Virus record (IMG/VR): IMGVR_UViG_3300048032_000246
Coordinates: 1-31,033 of that record
Length of the DNA stretch: 31,033 bases
From: a virus
Reading direction: 5' to 3' (one strand)
In this document: one piece after another, positions 16,124 to 24,633 of the stretch
How positions within the stretch are numbered: the stretch's first letter is position 1
Layout: each line of letters begins with the position of its first letter
Translations under genes and position numbers: made by a program
Notes under the pieces: model-generated
What the model was told of the DNA's origin: nothing
The model's input: only the letters and a program-made list of their open reading frames with translations
Database searches by the model: none

Positions 16124-18853
16124 TTAGTAGTTGTTTGATGGGTCTAAAGCCAAAACAATAGTAGCAGCTACATAGTTAACAGTATTTGTAGGGTCTACAC
16201 TCCAGCTTAAAATATCTCCTGCGTCGAAGTCTGTTGCTTCGTTCTCGAAATCAAACACTTGTGTGTGGAAGTTTCCGCTTCCAGAAGGGGTGGCAGTTAT
16301 CGATGCGGTTGCGGTTTCTGTTCTGTTTTTGTGAAAACCGAGGACTGTTGAACCTGGGCCAGTACCGAAATGGCTAAACTGAACTGCAATCCTTAAGAAC
16401 TTCCCGTTAAATGGGGCTACGTAGTGAGACTCCCAGTCACTGTTGTTTATGATTGTTGAATTAATGTTCTCTACAACCCCAATAGGAAGGTATCGCTTAT
16501 CGGAAGAAGAAAGAGACCCTGCCGTGCAAGTAATTACACTTATGTTCAACGGGTAGTCACCCGCCTGCTTCAGCATACCGTTTGAGTTCACTGAAAGCTG
16601 CGGTAAGCCAGATACGTCGTTTACGCTGAAGATGGTTCCAGTCGTTCCCGTGTCTACCTGGAAGAGGTCGTGCGTACCGTCGTGGATTGTAAACGTATCT
16701 GCCGTTCCACTTGAGTCAAGCTCAATATCGAGGTTGTACCCGTTGGTGTCAATGGTTCTATCAGCATCAAGAGTTTGGTCGGCAGTTCCGATTCCGCCAC
16801 TTCCTCCGCCTCCAGAGGCTGCTTCTAATCCTATACTAGTGCTGCTGTGGTCGTAGGTCAAAACATAGTTGTCTTGACCGCTGCCTACAGACTGATCGGC
16901 ATTGAATGTAAAGTTCCCAAGAGTTACGTTGCCTGAGCCATTAGGCGTGAGGGTAATATCACCATTAGTGTTGGTAGAAGTTATCGCGTTTCCGTTAACG
17001 GTAATGTTGTCAACGCTTAACGTGGTCAAAGTACCAAGGCTGGTGATGTTGGTTTGAGCCGCACCCGTAACAGTAGCCGCAGTGCCAGAAACATTACCAG
17101 TAACATTGCCAGTCAAAGCACCAGCAAAACCTGTAGCAGTCAATACACCTGAGCTAGAGTTGAAGGTTAGGTTTGTTCCTGACTTGGGCGCTAGATCTCC
17201 TGTTGCTGCTGTTGTAAACAGTACGTTGCAAGAAGTATCGCTACTTTCGTCAGCTACTGTTACCGCAGTAGCTACCGCAGCGGTACCTGAAGTATTCTGG
17301 TTTCCCGCACTATTTACACCTGGCAAGTCTATGTTGCCTGAGCCGTCAAAGCTAACCCCGCCGATGTTTACAGCGGAAGCCAAAGCTGTCGCTGTATCAG
17401 CATTCCCCTCAAGAGCTCCATCAAACTTAGTAGCCTCTATCTCACCAGAAGCCTTCATGATTACATTATCGCCACCGCTGACCTCAAATATGATTTGGTT
17501 GTCAGTTCCGAACTTAATTCTGTTGTCCGCATCTCTACCAATCTCTAAGCTAGAGTTTACAACAGAGGTAATGCCTGTTTGAGCAGCCTCTACGTTTAAT
17601 GTTACGCTGCCCGTAGTACCCCCTCCAGAAAGGCCAGTGCCTGCGGTGACGGCCTCGATGTCTCCGCTACCACCCCCGCCCCCCCCGCCTGCGGCAGCAA
17701 TAGTGATTGCACCATCAGCGTTTGTAATAGTTACGTTGCTACCAGCGGTTAGTGTCGCTACGGCTGGACCACTACTACCACCTATAAGTAACGATCCGTC
17801 TGTTGTCATAGCGGCAGCAGCTAGCGTATCTGTCCCGCTATCCTGCGTGATAATTACAGCCTTGTCTGTAAACGAAGTTGCGTTAGTTCCGCCCTTTGAA
17901 ACTGGCACAGTATCAGTAAGGGTAGACCCAGCAGCGGGAACAGTAATTGCAGCGGTCCCGTCAAAATCCACGCCATTGATTGCCCTTGCTGTGGCAAGTG
18001 CTGTAGCTGTGCCAGCGTTGCCTGACGTATTCAAGTCAGAGGCAACGACAAAATCCATATTGTTGCTAGCATCATCATAAGTTACAGTGATGCCCGTTTT
18101 TGTTCCTCCAGTAGCGACTAAAGCCCCAGCTATATCCTGAACCTGCTCAGTGGTTAGCTGAGTGTCAGTGTTAGTGACCGTATTGGTAAACGTAATCTTG
18201 TCCCCGTCTCTAGCAATGCTTAGCCCTGTGCCTGCCTCTAGAACGATATCGTCTGTATCCGCCCCAGCAGCACCGCTTTGAGTTAACCTGATCTTTTCTT
18301 CATCAGAGTTATCTCCATCTACGCATGATATAGCGTAACTGTTCTGAGTATTCGTGTCTGAAGTTTGAGCAACCCAGTCTAAGTTGCCGCTGCCGTCAGT
18401 CTTTAAAACTTCATTTGCACTGCCATCTGTGTTTGGAAGTGTTAACGTATAGGAAGCACTAGCAGAGTGAGGAGGCCCCTTAAGCGTAACGCCATGAGTG
18501 TTTACTTCGCAGTTTAAAACAAACTGACCAGCACCCTTGTCGGAGTTACCCTTGAATACAACCTTACCCGTCCCATTAGGATCTAAATCAATATCTGCAT
18601 TAGAGGTGCTAACAATGTCATTTCCGTTTACATCAAGGTTGCCACCTAGCTGAGGAGAGTCATCTAAAGAGATGTCGCTCCCTCCGTCAGCGCCAGCTGG
18701 TCCTGTAGCACCTGTAGCACCCGTAGCACCTGTAGCCCCAGCATCACCCGTATCTCCTTTGATGCCTTTCTCTGTTACCGTGACAGAGTTGGAAGTTGGA
18801 GCCGTAATCGTTACCGAAGTGCTCCCCGATGCTGCTGTAACTGTTATAGCCAT
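16124..18853 (-). CDS. Long tail fibre protein with collagen-like segment
   Basis: This 909-aa protein has an N-terminal beta segment (residues 1-28), then a collagen-like Gly-x-y run from about residue 30 to 58 (GDTGDAGATGATGATG, then PAGADGG). A long repetitive shaft follows, with units such as INGVDFDGTAAITVP (about 285-310), IGGVSFDGSGNIDLP (about 490-510) and GNVTGNVSGTAATVTG, and poly-Gly hinges (AAAGGGGGGG near 390; GGGGSGG near 695). The C-terminal 130 residues (VVENINSTIINNSDWESHYV...) form a distinct globular beta domain. This is the architecture of a trimeric phage tail fibre: base, collagen-like stalk, repetitive shaft and receptor tip. The LamG genes downstream probably extend the same adhesion apparatus. 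Confidence 0.85.
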   Translation of the reverse strand: MAITVTAASGSTSVTITAPTSNSVTVTEKGIKGDTGDAGATGATGATGATGPAGADGGSDISLDDSPQLGGNLDVNGNDIVSTSNADIDLDPNGTGKVVFKGNSDKGAGQFVLNCEVNTHGVTLKGPPHSASASYTLTLPNTDGSANEVLKTDGSGNLDWVAQTSDTNTQNSYAISCVDGDNSDEEKIRLTQSGAAGADTDDIVLEAGTGLSIARDGDKITFTNTVTNTDTQLTTEQVQDIAGALVATGGTKTGITVTYDDASNNMDFVVASDLNTSGNAGTATALATARAINGVDFDGTAAITVPAAGSTLTDTVPVSKGGTNATSFTDKAVIITQDSGTDTLAAAAMTTDGSLLIGGSSGPAVATLTAGSNVTITNADGAITIAAAGGGGGGGSGDIEAVTAGTGLSGGGTTGSVTLNVEAAQTGITSVVNSSLEIGRDADNRIKFGTDNQIIFEVSGGDNVIMKASGEIEATKFDGALEGNADTATALASAVNIGGVSFDGSGNIDLPGVNSAGNQNTSGTAAVATAVTVADESSDTSCNVLFTTAATGDLAPKSGTNLTFNSSSGVLTATGFAGALTGNVTGNVSGTAATVTGAAQTNITSLGTLTTLSVDNITVNGNAITSTNTNGDITLTPNGSGNVTLGNFTFNADQSVGSGQDNYVLTYDHSSTSIGLEAASGGGGSGGIGTADQTLDADRTIDTNGYNLDIELDSSGTADTFTIHDGTHDLFQVDTGTTGTIFSVNDVSGLPQLSVNSNGMLKQAGDYPLNISVITCTAGSLSSSDKRYLPIGVVENINSTIINNSDWESHYVAPFNGKFLRIAVQFSHFGTGPGSTVLGFHKNRTETATASITATPSGSGNFHTQVFDFENEATDFDAGDILSWSVDPTNTVNYVAATIVLALDPSNNY

Positions 18854-18854
18854 A

Positions 18855-19301
18855 TTACCTGGAGATGTCTTCGTTTACAGTAAATGAACCTCTTAGTATA
18901 GTGGTTACCACCTCACTAACTTTTTGTTGAATATCGTAAGTAAAAGAACCAACAGGCAGTTCCTTCATTGTATCCGCTGAAGCTGTAACAGTAACCACAC
19001 CAGAAGTAGTGCCGTCGCTAAAAACAAACCCATTACTTAGTTTCGATCTTTGTTCTTCGCTTAAAGCCTTGGCGTTTGAAGTCGAAGAAGAAAGGCTGCT
19101 AGAAGCAATCACTTCCCTTTCAGAAACTCCTGCTCTAGATCGAACGGGATTAGTTTTTACGTCCATTAAAAACTCATATCCAGTCAAATCTAAAGCGACT
19201 CCGCTAGAATCATTTAATGTAAGGCTAATGGAAAAGGTATCTCCTCTCCTACAAGTGATATCAAGCTTTTCAGCTACATCTAAGTTTACTTTACTTGCCA
19301 T
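18855..19301 (-). CDS. Tail/baseplate accessory protein, BppU N-domain-like
   Basis: This 148-aa protein starts MASKVNLDVAEKLDITCRRG, then DTFSISLTLNDSSGVALDLT and GYEFLMDVKTN, and ends with SFTYDIQQKVSEVVTTILRG and SFTVNEDISR. The order 'CRRGDTF-S-L-LDLTGY-F-MDV...V-G-FTYDIQ...LRGSFTV' is the pattern of short Ig-like proteins found before phage fibres, including the N-terminal domain of BppU-type baseplate proteins. It probably attaches the fibre to the tail. It is 1 nt from the next gene on each side (portal upstream, fibre downstream). The structural role is fairly secure; the exact family is from memory. Confidence 0.65.
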   Translation of the reverse strand: MASKVNLDVAEKLDITCRRGDTFSISLTLNDSSGVALDLTGYEFLMDVKTNPVRSRAGVSEREVIASSSLSSSTSNAKALSEEQRSKLSNGFVFSDGTTSGVVTVTASADTMKELPVGSFTYDIQQKVSEVVTTILRGSFTVNEDISR

Positions 19302-19302
19302 G

Positions 19303-21747
19303 TTATCCTAATAGTGAGTTTACAATATTGTCTACGCTATCCCCCGCCTCTGGAAGCTCCCCTCTGTTTCCTTGACGCTGAGAGAGTAATTTACTTTGCT
19401 CAGAAGACTGCTTCTTTACTCTATCGTCCTTCCTGTCTTCTTTTAAAACCTCAAGCTTTTCCTTAAACTCTTGGTCTTCAGTCTTAAATCCAAGGGTAGC
19501 CTGAGCCTTGATGATCTCTATTTCCTTCCTAAACTGATGCTTTACCTCCTCTAGCTGCCCTTCAAGCTGGGTCTTAAGCTGCATTTGCTGAGCCTCTAGC
19601 TGAGCCTCCATCTGCATTTCTTGCATCTTAGCCTGCGAAGCAGCTTGAGCGGCTTGCTGCGCTGACTGAGCCTGCATCTGTGAGTTTTGAGCAGCCATCT
19701 GTTGCTGCTGAGCCATACGCTTCTTACGTCTTACCACCAAAAGCCTTTCAGCCTGGTTGACATCTTTCATGTTTCTAATAGCGATCGCATCTTCGAGGTC
19801 TATCTCTTTTTGTTGAATAGCCATTTGAACATTTTGCTCTAAGTATACCTTGTCTTTGTCTTCCATTTCTTTCACCACCTGCACACCGAAGTTATACATA
19901 GGGAGATCATTAAACGAAGAAAGAACAGCCATGTTTTCCTTGCCTATAGCATTACTGTATACCTCATGAAGAACAGACTCTTCTGGTATGATTTGCAGGC
20001 ATTTAACTATGTCTTCACAAACCTTTTTGTAAAGAATCATAGAAGCATTAGTGATGTCGTATATAGCGTTATTACCTGCTGCGATAGCATTCTGCTGAAC
20101 ACCCACCAAGGTATCACCCTTCGGTGTGGAAGCATCCATCATTTCGTTAACGCCTGTAGCATCTCGAATCATTTTTAAATAATGATTGTACAGACCAATC
20201 AGTTCGTTGATATTTCGAATACTATTACCTATCTCTCTTACTGGAGGGTTCTGGAATCCTCCCTCTGGGTTTTTACTTCTATAGTAGAATACACCAGTCT
20301 GCTCGTAGATATCGTGCAAGTCCAAAGGCTGTAGGTCTCCACCTTTACCTAGCTGCACATTCTCCAATCCCTCGATATCAATAATCAATCCGTCTGGCTT
20401 TGCCTTAGCGATAGCCTGCTGAATCTTCAAGTGAGTCAACTGAAGCATATCAGCAAATCCAGTACAGCTTTCTACCATAGACTTCGGCATCATGTCCCGA
20501 ATGTTGGTAGCCACTGGAGAGTAAGACAACCTAACAGATGATATATCGTGTATATTTTTTGGTACGTTCTTAGATCTTCCGTAATTAAATACGATGTTAG
20601 ATCCGTTCATGACATACATACCCCCATACACGGTAGCGACATCCATTTTAACTGGATTTCTTTCATATACACTGCCTGGTTTTTCGGAGTATTCAAATCC
20701 CTTCATAAAGAAGTTTACGTTACCAAAACGATTCTCCTTCTCTTCAAAATAAATACAGTCAACAGAGATAAACTCGAATTCAAGAACGTCTACCATGTAC
20801 TCGTCATAACCATAGTCAGTCCTTTGAGACAGGTTATTATAGCTGTTTTTACCAAAAGAACTTGGGTTGTTACCGTACTTACCCTTAACAGATTTAGCCA
20901 GCTCCTCTAACTGCTCTTCTGTAATCTCACCAGCAGATATTCTTCTTAACTCCTGAATGGAGATAGACTTAACATGACCCGCGTATATCAAGTCTTCAAA
21001 AAACGGGTCCTCTGTATGGCTGTGAATAAACGTAGAGGGGTCTACGTAATCAGTCTTAATCCCGTGGTTAGGATCATTAGTTCTTTTAACCACACACATA
21101 CCTAGAGCAACGAGGTCATTAACGCATCTCCGTAGAGTCCCGTCATTGAAGTTGTTCCAAGAAAGGGTCATGTTAGTTCCTATCTGAGCGGCAATCTCTG
21201 CATCAGTTTTGACGTTAGTACCTAAAAGGATCTCAGCCTCCTCCAGAGAGTCTGGAAGCTGATCTGGGTCCTCGCCAATTACCATACCCGTCTGCTGTTT
21301 AAGTTGCTGCAATTGTTTTTTTGCCTCAACTTGAATCTCCATCCTTCTTTTCTTGTTGTTCTTTTCGGAAGAAGAAAGAGGATCAATAGCCTCTAAGTTT
21401 GGATAAGGATCTTTAGAGAGTATTTTATTTACAACAACCCTAACAAACTTGGGTAGAATAGGAACAGGGGTGTAGTCCATGTTCATTAAGCTTCCGTCTC
21501 CATCGTTAGGATTAAGCGAACGAAGAAGCTTCTTATATATGTTGGTGTCTTGAGTACCGTTAGCGTAATCTCGGCTTCTTTCGAATATCGTGTTTCTTCT
21601 ACCGTAAAGAGATGTAGACTCTTTTATCTTGCCCCACTGATTTTCAATAGCTTTTGCATACTGCAACCCATAAGACATGCTTTCTTTAGTTGATGCGTCC
21701 GCTAGAGGGTTTGGGAAAGAATGCTTGCTATTTTTATCGAGGCTCAT
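19303..21747 (-). CDS. Portal protein
   Basis: This 814-aa protein follows the terminase and has the length seen in large podovirus/crAss-like portals. Residues 1-130 contain a helical charged start; the middle has wing/stem-like segments such as NDLVALGMCVVKRTNDPNHG (about 216-235) and TDYVDPSTFIHSHTEDPFFE. Residues about 640-770 form a long Gln/Met/Ala/Glu-rich coiled coil (MAQQQQMAAQNSQMQAQSAQ, then QEMQMEAQLEAQQMQ) ending in a charged tail. The portal forms the dodecameric DNA channel and docks the terminase. It has its own TATATTTG box 26 nt upstream, although the terminase gene ends only 45 nt away. The Gln-rich barrel is unusually long. Confidence 0.8.
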   Translation of the reverse strand: MSLDKNSKHSFPNPLADASTKESMSYGLQYAKAIENQWGKIKESTSLYGRRNTIFERSRDYANGTQDTNIYKKLLRSLNPNDGDGSLMNMDYTPVPILPKFVRVVVNKILSKDPYPNLEAIDPLSSSEKNNKKRRMEIQVEAKKQLQQLKQQTGMVIGEDPDQLPDSLEEAEILLGTNVKTDAEIAAQIGTNMTLSWNNFNDGTLRRCVNDLVALGMCVVKRTNDPNHGIKTDYVDPSTFIHSHTEDPFFEDLIYAGHVKSISIQELRRISAGEITEEQLEELAKSVKGKYGNNPSSFGKNSYNNLSQRTDYGYDEYMVDVLEFEFISVDCIYFEEKENRFGNVNFFMKGFEYSEKPGSVYERNPVKMDVATVYGGMYVMNGSNIVFNYGRSKNVPKNIHDISSVRLSYSPVATNIRDMMPKSMVESCTGFADMLQLTHLKIQQAIAKAKPDGLIIDIEGLENVQLGKGGDLQPLDLHDIYEQTGVFYYRSKNPEGGFQNPPVREIGNSIRNINELIGLYNHYLKMIRDATGVNEMMDASTPKGDTLVGVQQNAIAAGNNAIYDITNASMILYKKVCEDIVKCLQIIPEESVLHEVYSNAIGKENMAVLSSFNDLPMYNFGVQVVKEMEDKDKVYLEQNVQMAIQQKEIDLEDAIAIRNMKDVNQAERLLVVRRKKRMAQQQQMAAQNSQMQAQSAQQAAQAASQAKMQEMQMEAQLEAQQMQLKTQLEGQLEEVKHQFRKEIEIIKAQATLGFKTEDQEFKEKLEVLKEDRKDDRVKKQSSEQSKLLSQRQGNRGELPEAGDSVDNIVNSLLG

Positions 21748-21773
21748 AATTTACTTGCATTATGCATATTCTG

Positions 21774-21781
21774 CAAATATA
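21774..21781 (-). promoter_or_regulatory. -7 box TATATTTG upstream of the portal gene
   Basis: The minus strand shows TATATTTG 26 nt before the portal ATG at 21747, in the 45-nt gap after the terminase stop. It would separate portal/tail-fibre expression from that of the terminase. Confidence 0.6.
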
Positions 21782-21792
21782 ACAAATCGTCG

Positions 21793-23907
21793 TTAGACCT
21801 TATATTTTCTAAAAAACACCTTTTCCTTAAAGTCAGACTTAGGTTTTTCTTTCTCCTTCTGAGCCGCAAGTAAAGCTAACCCTGAACTAATAGTCAAGTC
21901 AAACTTAGTTCGTTTATCTATTTTAAATCCAATCCAATCCTCAAGGGTTTTATTGAAATACATAGCGCCAGTCTCTCCGCTTTCGTGATTTACACCAACG
22001 TGATCATGAATATACTTCTCTATAGACTGGGCATGAGACTGTATCACATCCTGGGAGTTAGATGGTATTCCTTTTGTCTTTACGTTTACATGAGAAGAAC
22101 TACTCATGAGATGCCTAGGCCTATCCATTAGGTATCCATCGTAACCTCTTGACTCAAAGTACCTTACGATACCATACTTATTATTCTCTACAAGCAAAGG
22201 ATACCCATAATAAAATGCACACATAAGGACATCCTCATAGAATATACTCGCTAGGTCTGGCCTAGATGCATACTCCACAACAAACATGTTAGAGGGGCGG
22301 TTCATACTAAACTTATTGTACATATGTAGTGCCCCTTTAGATCCCCTGTTATCGACTGTAGCATCTAAGTCATAGGAGTCAACTCCGCCGCAGCCATAAG
22401 AAACAAACGGAGCTATTTTTTTACCTCTTTCTGTTTTTAATATATTTCTTTCAGAGGGGTCAGGCATCCAAGAAACCCTAAACCTACCATTAGGTGTAGG
22501 GGAAAAAACAACCTCTTTGTCTTTTTCCTTCCAGGTAAAGTTTCCTGTAACCACAGGGTTAGGATACAGCTCCTCGTTGTGCTCTATCTGCTGGTATATC
22601 TTTCCTATATTGAATAAACTGCCCTCAATGCTATCCCTGAATGCTTCATCTTCGGTAAACGGAAACTGTCTGGTAACCTCGTTTAGTTCAGATGGGTTGT
22701 CTTTGAAGGATTTGCGTTCATTCTTCAGATAGGTCTTACTACCAATTTCGATGGTATCCCCATCTATACCGTGTATGTGTACGCTTTGGGGTGGGTCTTC
22801 TACAACGGCATTGCCATATACATCAAAGAAACCCTCTAGGGCATCATAGGCTGGAATAAATATTCTATAAAGACCTGTCTTTGTCCTATCGTTATTATTT
22901 CTTTCGTTAGGATCAGAATCATACCACAGTCCCTTGTATTCCTCACCTCCTTTATTCATGGGGTTTACCGTACTACCCACAATGGCTTTACCTACCACCT
23001 TGCGCCCTACGATCAAACAAGTACGCTCAATCCTCCAAGCCTCTCTAATGTCGGTTGGTTTTTCCCACTTACCAGCCTCATCGAGATAAAGCATATGTAG
23101 CTTCTCACCGTCATATGCGTTGTTTGTGGTGTTTTTCCAGTTTATCACCGTGTTTAGAGCGTCACCCCTGTGTGACGTTTTGTTGTTTTTAGTGATACGC
23201 TTGGATGGCTCACGAAATGCCAGCTCCATTCGGGGGTTGGTGGTACCGTCCTGGATAGGCTTGAAGAAGAATGGGTAGCCCCTAAAAATAGAGACTACTT
23301 TTTTCATGAAAATATTCTCTTGCGAGTCTTTACCAGTTTTCGACTGTATGCCAAGAAGCTTCTCTTTAACTTGACTAGCTTCATCCACAAGGACAGCAGA
23401 GCATATATTAGTGTAGCCAGAACGACGACACTTAGTATAAAGCTGACCGAAACAACGAGGGTCAGCTTCACAAGCAGCCATGTGCGTAAAGATGTCTTTT
23501 TGGAAAGCAAGGTATGATGGGTATCCGATATCAATTTTAGACCATTGTAGAAACATATAGTGTCTCCCTGTAATATACGTAGGTTCCCCATTATTGTAAA
23601 ACCATACACCGTCGCGCCTACGCTGAAACTCTTGTTCGACGTAAGAACGAAACTTGTTCCGAAACTCGGCAGGTTTTTCGAGCCACTCATCCATACTGCG
23701 TATCCTACGCATTTCCTCTGGCATAGGTGTGCGTTTCCACAGCTGCAACCTCTTTGGTTGGTCATGGAAGAGAATTTCCGATTTACTCGGTTTCTTTGGG
23801 AGTACCACGAGTAACCCGTGGAGCTCGATAACCTCTCCTTCTGTACCGTTAGGGTCGATCTTAATCCCCTTAGTTTCATATCCTTTTATGTCGATTAAAT
23901 TAGACAT
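21793..23907 (-). CDS. terL: Terminase large subunit
   Basis: This 704-aa protein is the DNA-packaging ATPase/nuclease. A deviant Walker A, KCRRSGYT, lies at residues 159-166, Walker B LYLDEAGK at about 273-280 (D276, E277), and a coupling-type GST near 311-313. The C-terminal RNase H-like nuclease contains GGVDSYD at about 507-513 (D510) and LLVENNKYG (E574) as candidate metal ligands. I use ATG 23907 rather than the TTG one codon earlier: the ATG overlaps the upstream stop as TGATG, a junction that recurs in this genome. The protein docks on the portal encoded next. No recognised terS is present; the 95-aa helical product at 24346-24633 is a candidate. Confidence 0.9.
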   Translation of the reverse strand: MSNLIDIKGYETKGIKIDPNGTEGEVIELHGLLVVLPKKPSKSEILFHDQPKRLQLWKRTPMPEEMRRIRSMDEWLEKPAEFRNKFRSYVEQEFQRRRDGVWFYNNGEPTYITGRHYMFLQWSKIDIGYPSYLAFQKDIFTHMAACEADPRCFGQLYTKCRRSGYTNICSAVLVDEASQVKEKLLGIQSKTGKDSQENIFMKKVVSIFRGYPFFFKPIQDGTTNPRMELAFREPSKRITKNNKTSHRGDALNTVINWKNTTNNAYDGEKLHMLYLDEAGKWEKPTDIREAWRIERTCLIVGRKVVGKAIVGSTVNPMNKGGEEYKGLWYDSDPNERNNNDRTKTGLYRIFIPAYDALEGFFDVYGNAVVEDPPQSVHIHGIDGDTIEIGSKTYLKNERKSFKDNPSELNEVTRQFPFTEDEAFRDSIEGSLFNIGKIYQQIEHNEELYPNPVVTGNFTWKEKDKEVVFSPTPNGRFRVSWMPDPSERNILKTERGKKIAPFVSYGCGGVDSYDLDATVDNRGSKGALHMYNKFSMNRPSNMFVVEYASRPDLASIFYEDVLMCAFYYGYPLLVENNKYGIVRYFESRGYDGYLMDRPRHLMSSSSHVNVKTKGIPSNSQDVIQSHAQSIEKYIHDHVGVNHESGETGAMYFNKTLEDWIGFKIDKRTKFDLTISSGLALLAAQKEKEKPKSDFKEKVFFRKYKV

Positions 23908-24095
23908 CAATAACTCTGTCCGTGTGAGTTCATCCTTCCCAGCGAAGGTACGCCTTCTTTAGGGTTTTTAATCTCCATTTGTTCACCGCACTCACACTGT
24001 CCTTCAGGGTAGTAAACACTACCATTTTTGAACTTCATGGTGAGGCTTCTTACAGATTTCTCTGCTTTACATTCTCTGCAAATTAGATCGGGCAT
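23907..24095 (-). CDS. Small zinc-ribbon protein
   Basis: This 62-aa protein has C6-x2-C9 (CREC) near its start and C34-x-C36-G (CECG) later, separated by a basic beta stretch (SVRSLTMKFKNGSVYYPEGQ). This is a compact zinc-ribbon pattern, although the second Cys pair is unusually close (CxC). The stop overlaps the terL ATG (TGATG), so the two are coupled. A small Zn-ribbon gene directly before terL occurs in many marine phages; its role is unknown, and DNA or terminase contact is a guess. The gene is downstream of the two tRNAs on the same transcript. Confidence 0.65.
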   Translation of the reverse strand: MPDLICRECKAEKSVRSLTMKFKNGSVYYPEGQCECGEQMEIKNPKEGVPSLGRMNSHGQSY

Positions 24096-24110
24096 GTTGT
24101 TTAATTTAAT

Positions 24111-24187
24111 TGGTACACCAGACAGGATTCGAACCTGTGACCGTCTGCTTAGAAGGCAGATGCTCTATCCAACTGAGCTACTGGTGC
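24111..24187 (-). tRNA. tRNA-Arg (anticodon UCU), CCA encoded
   Basis: The minus strand folds as a full cloverleaf: 5' GCACCAG pairs with CTGGTGT (one G-U), the D-arm is TAGCTCAGTTGGATAGAGC-like, the anticodon loop is CTTCTAA with anticodon TCT, and the T-loop is GGTTCGAATCC. The 3' ACCA is encoded (24111-24114). It decodes AGA, a codon expected to be common in an AT-leaning phage. It lies 3 nt from the next tRNA, in the leader of the Zn-ribbon/terL transcript. Confidence 0.95.
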
Positions 24188-24190
24188 ATG

Positions 24191-24264
24191 TGCTCCCTCC
24201 AGGACTTGAACCTGGGACCTGCCGATTATGAGTCGGATGCTCTAACCAACTGAGCTAAGAGAGC
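24191..24264 (-). tRNA. tRNA with CAU anticodon (elongator Met or Ile2)
   Basis: The minus strand gives a 74-nt cloverleaf: 5' GCTCTCT pairs with AGGGAGC (one G-U), anticodon loop CTCATAA, T-loop GGTTCAAGTCC, discriminator A and no encoded CCA (the next bases are CAT). Position 1 is G paired to C72, so it is not an initiator tRNA. Met and lysidine-modified Ile(CAU) cannot be told apart here. Confidence 0.93.
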
Positions 24265-24307
24265 TTAAAGTATACCTTTATGTGGTTGGTTGTAACTGAC
24301 TGATTAT

Positions 24308-24315
24308 CAAAGTTA
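24308..24315 (-). promoter_or_regulatory. -7 box TAACTTTG upstream of the tRNAs
   Basis: The minus strand shows TAACTTTG 43 nt upstream of the first tRNA (5' end 24264), in the 81-nt gap after the small helical gene. No good -33 element is seen. It could drive the tRNA, Zn-ribbon and terL unit. The rest of this gap shows nothing else. Confidence 0.45.
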
Positions 24316-24345
24316 TAGTCGTCCCAGTATATAAGTCCGCTCGCG

Positions 24346-24633
24346 CTACTTGGAGAACCTTTCTGCGAATCCTCCTGAGTAGTCTTTGTCTTTTTCGATT
24401 TCTCCATTGTCGTTTAGTTCTTTAACCATTTGTTCTAGCCTCTGGCGCTCCACCAAAAGCTCTTTACAGTCGATAGCAGTTTGCTTTATGGATTGGAGTT
24501 CAGCCTTACGCGCAGACCCTCCCGCTTCGGGGTCCACTGGCTTCTTGACCTCCTCTATCATGTTGTTGATCGCTATTTCCATGCTCTGCATGAGCCTTCT
24601 AGCGGCGCTAACGGTAGTAAATTTACTAGCCAT
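24346..24633 (-). CDS. Small helical protein upstream of terminase (candidate small terminase or unknown)
   Basis: This 95-aa protein is almost entirely helical: VSAARRLMQSMEIAINNMIE (residues 8-27), then a Lys/Glu-rich region with SARKAELQSIKQTAIDCKEL and LLVERQRLEQMVKEL (about 59-73), a probable coiled coil. It overlaps the upstream GroES-like gene by 1 nt (TAATG). The position just before tRNAs and terL, and the helical oligomer-like composition, would fit a small terminase subunit, but no helix-turn-helix is clear. The function stays open. Confidence 0.55.
   Translation of the reverse strand: MASKFTTVSAARRLMQSMEIAINNMIEEVKKPVDPEAGGSARKAELQSIKQTAIDCKELLVERQRLEQMVKELNDNGEIEKDKDYSGGFAERFSK

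Noticed and set aside
17082-18080. Long plus-strand open frames (166 and 147 codons) opposite the tail fibre
   Set aside because: They are antisense to repetitive Ala/Thr/Gly/Val codons of the fibre gene, give low-complexity Pro/Val/Ala proteins and lack start signals.
18700-18745. Short tandem DNA repeat that could look like a CRISPR or iteron tract
   Set aside because: The 9-bp units encode the collagen-like Gly-Ala-Thr run of the fibre protein and have no spacers.
20548-20910. 120-codon plus-strand frame inside the portal gene
   Set aside because: It is antisense to the portal coding sequence and has no recognisable domain or promoter.
23908-23910. TTG start for the terminase one codon before the ATG
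   Set aside because: ATG at 23907 forms the TGATG overlap seen at other junctions in this genome, so it was preferred.
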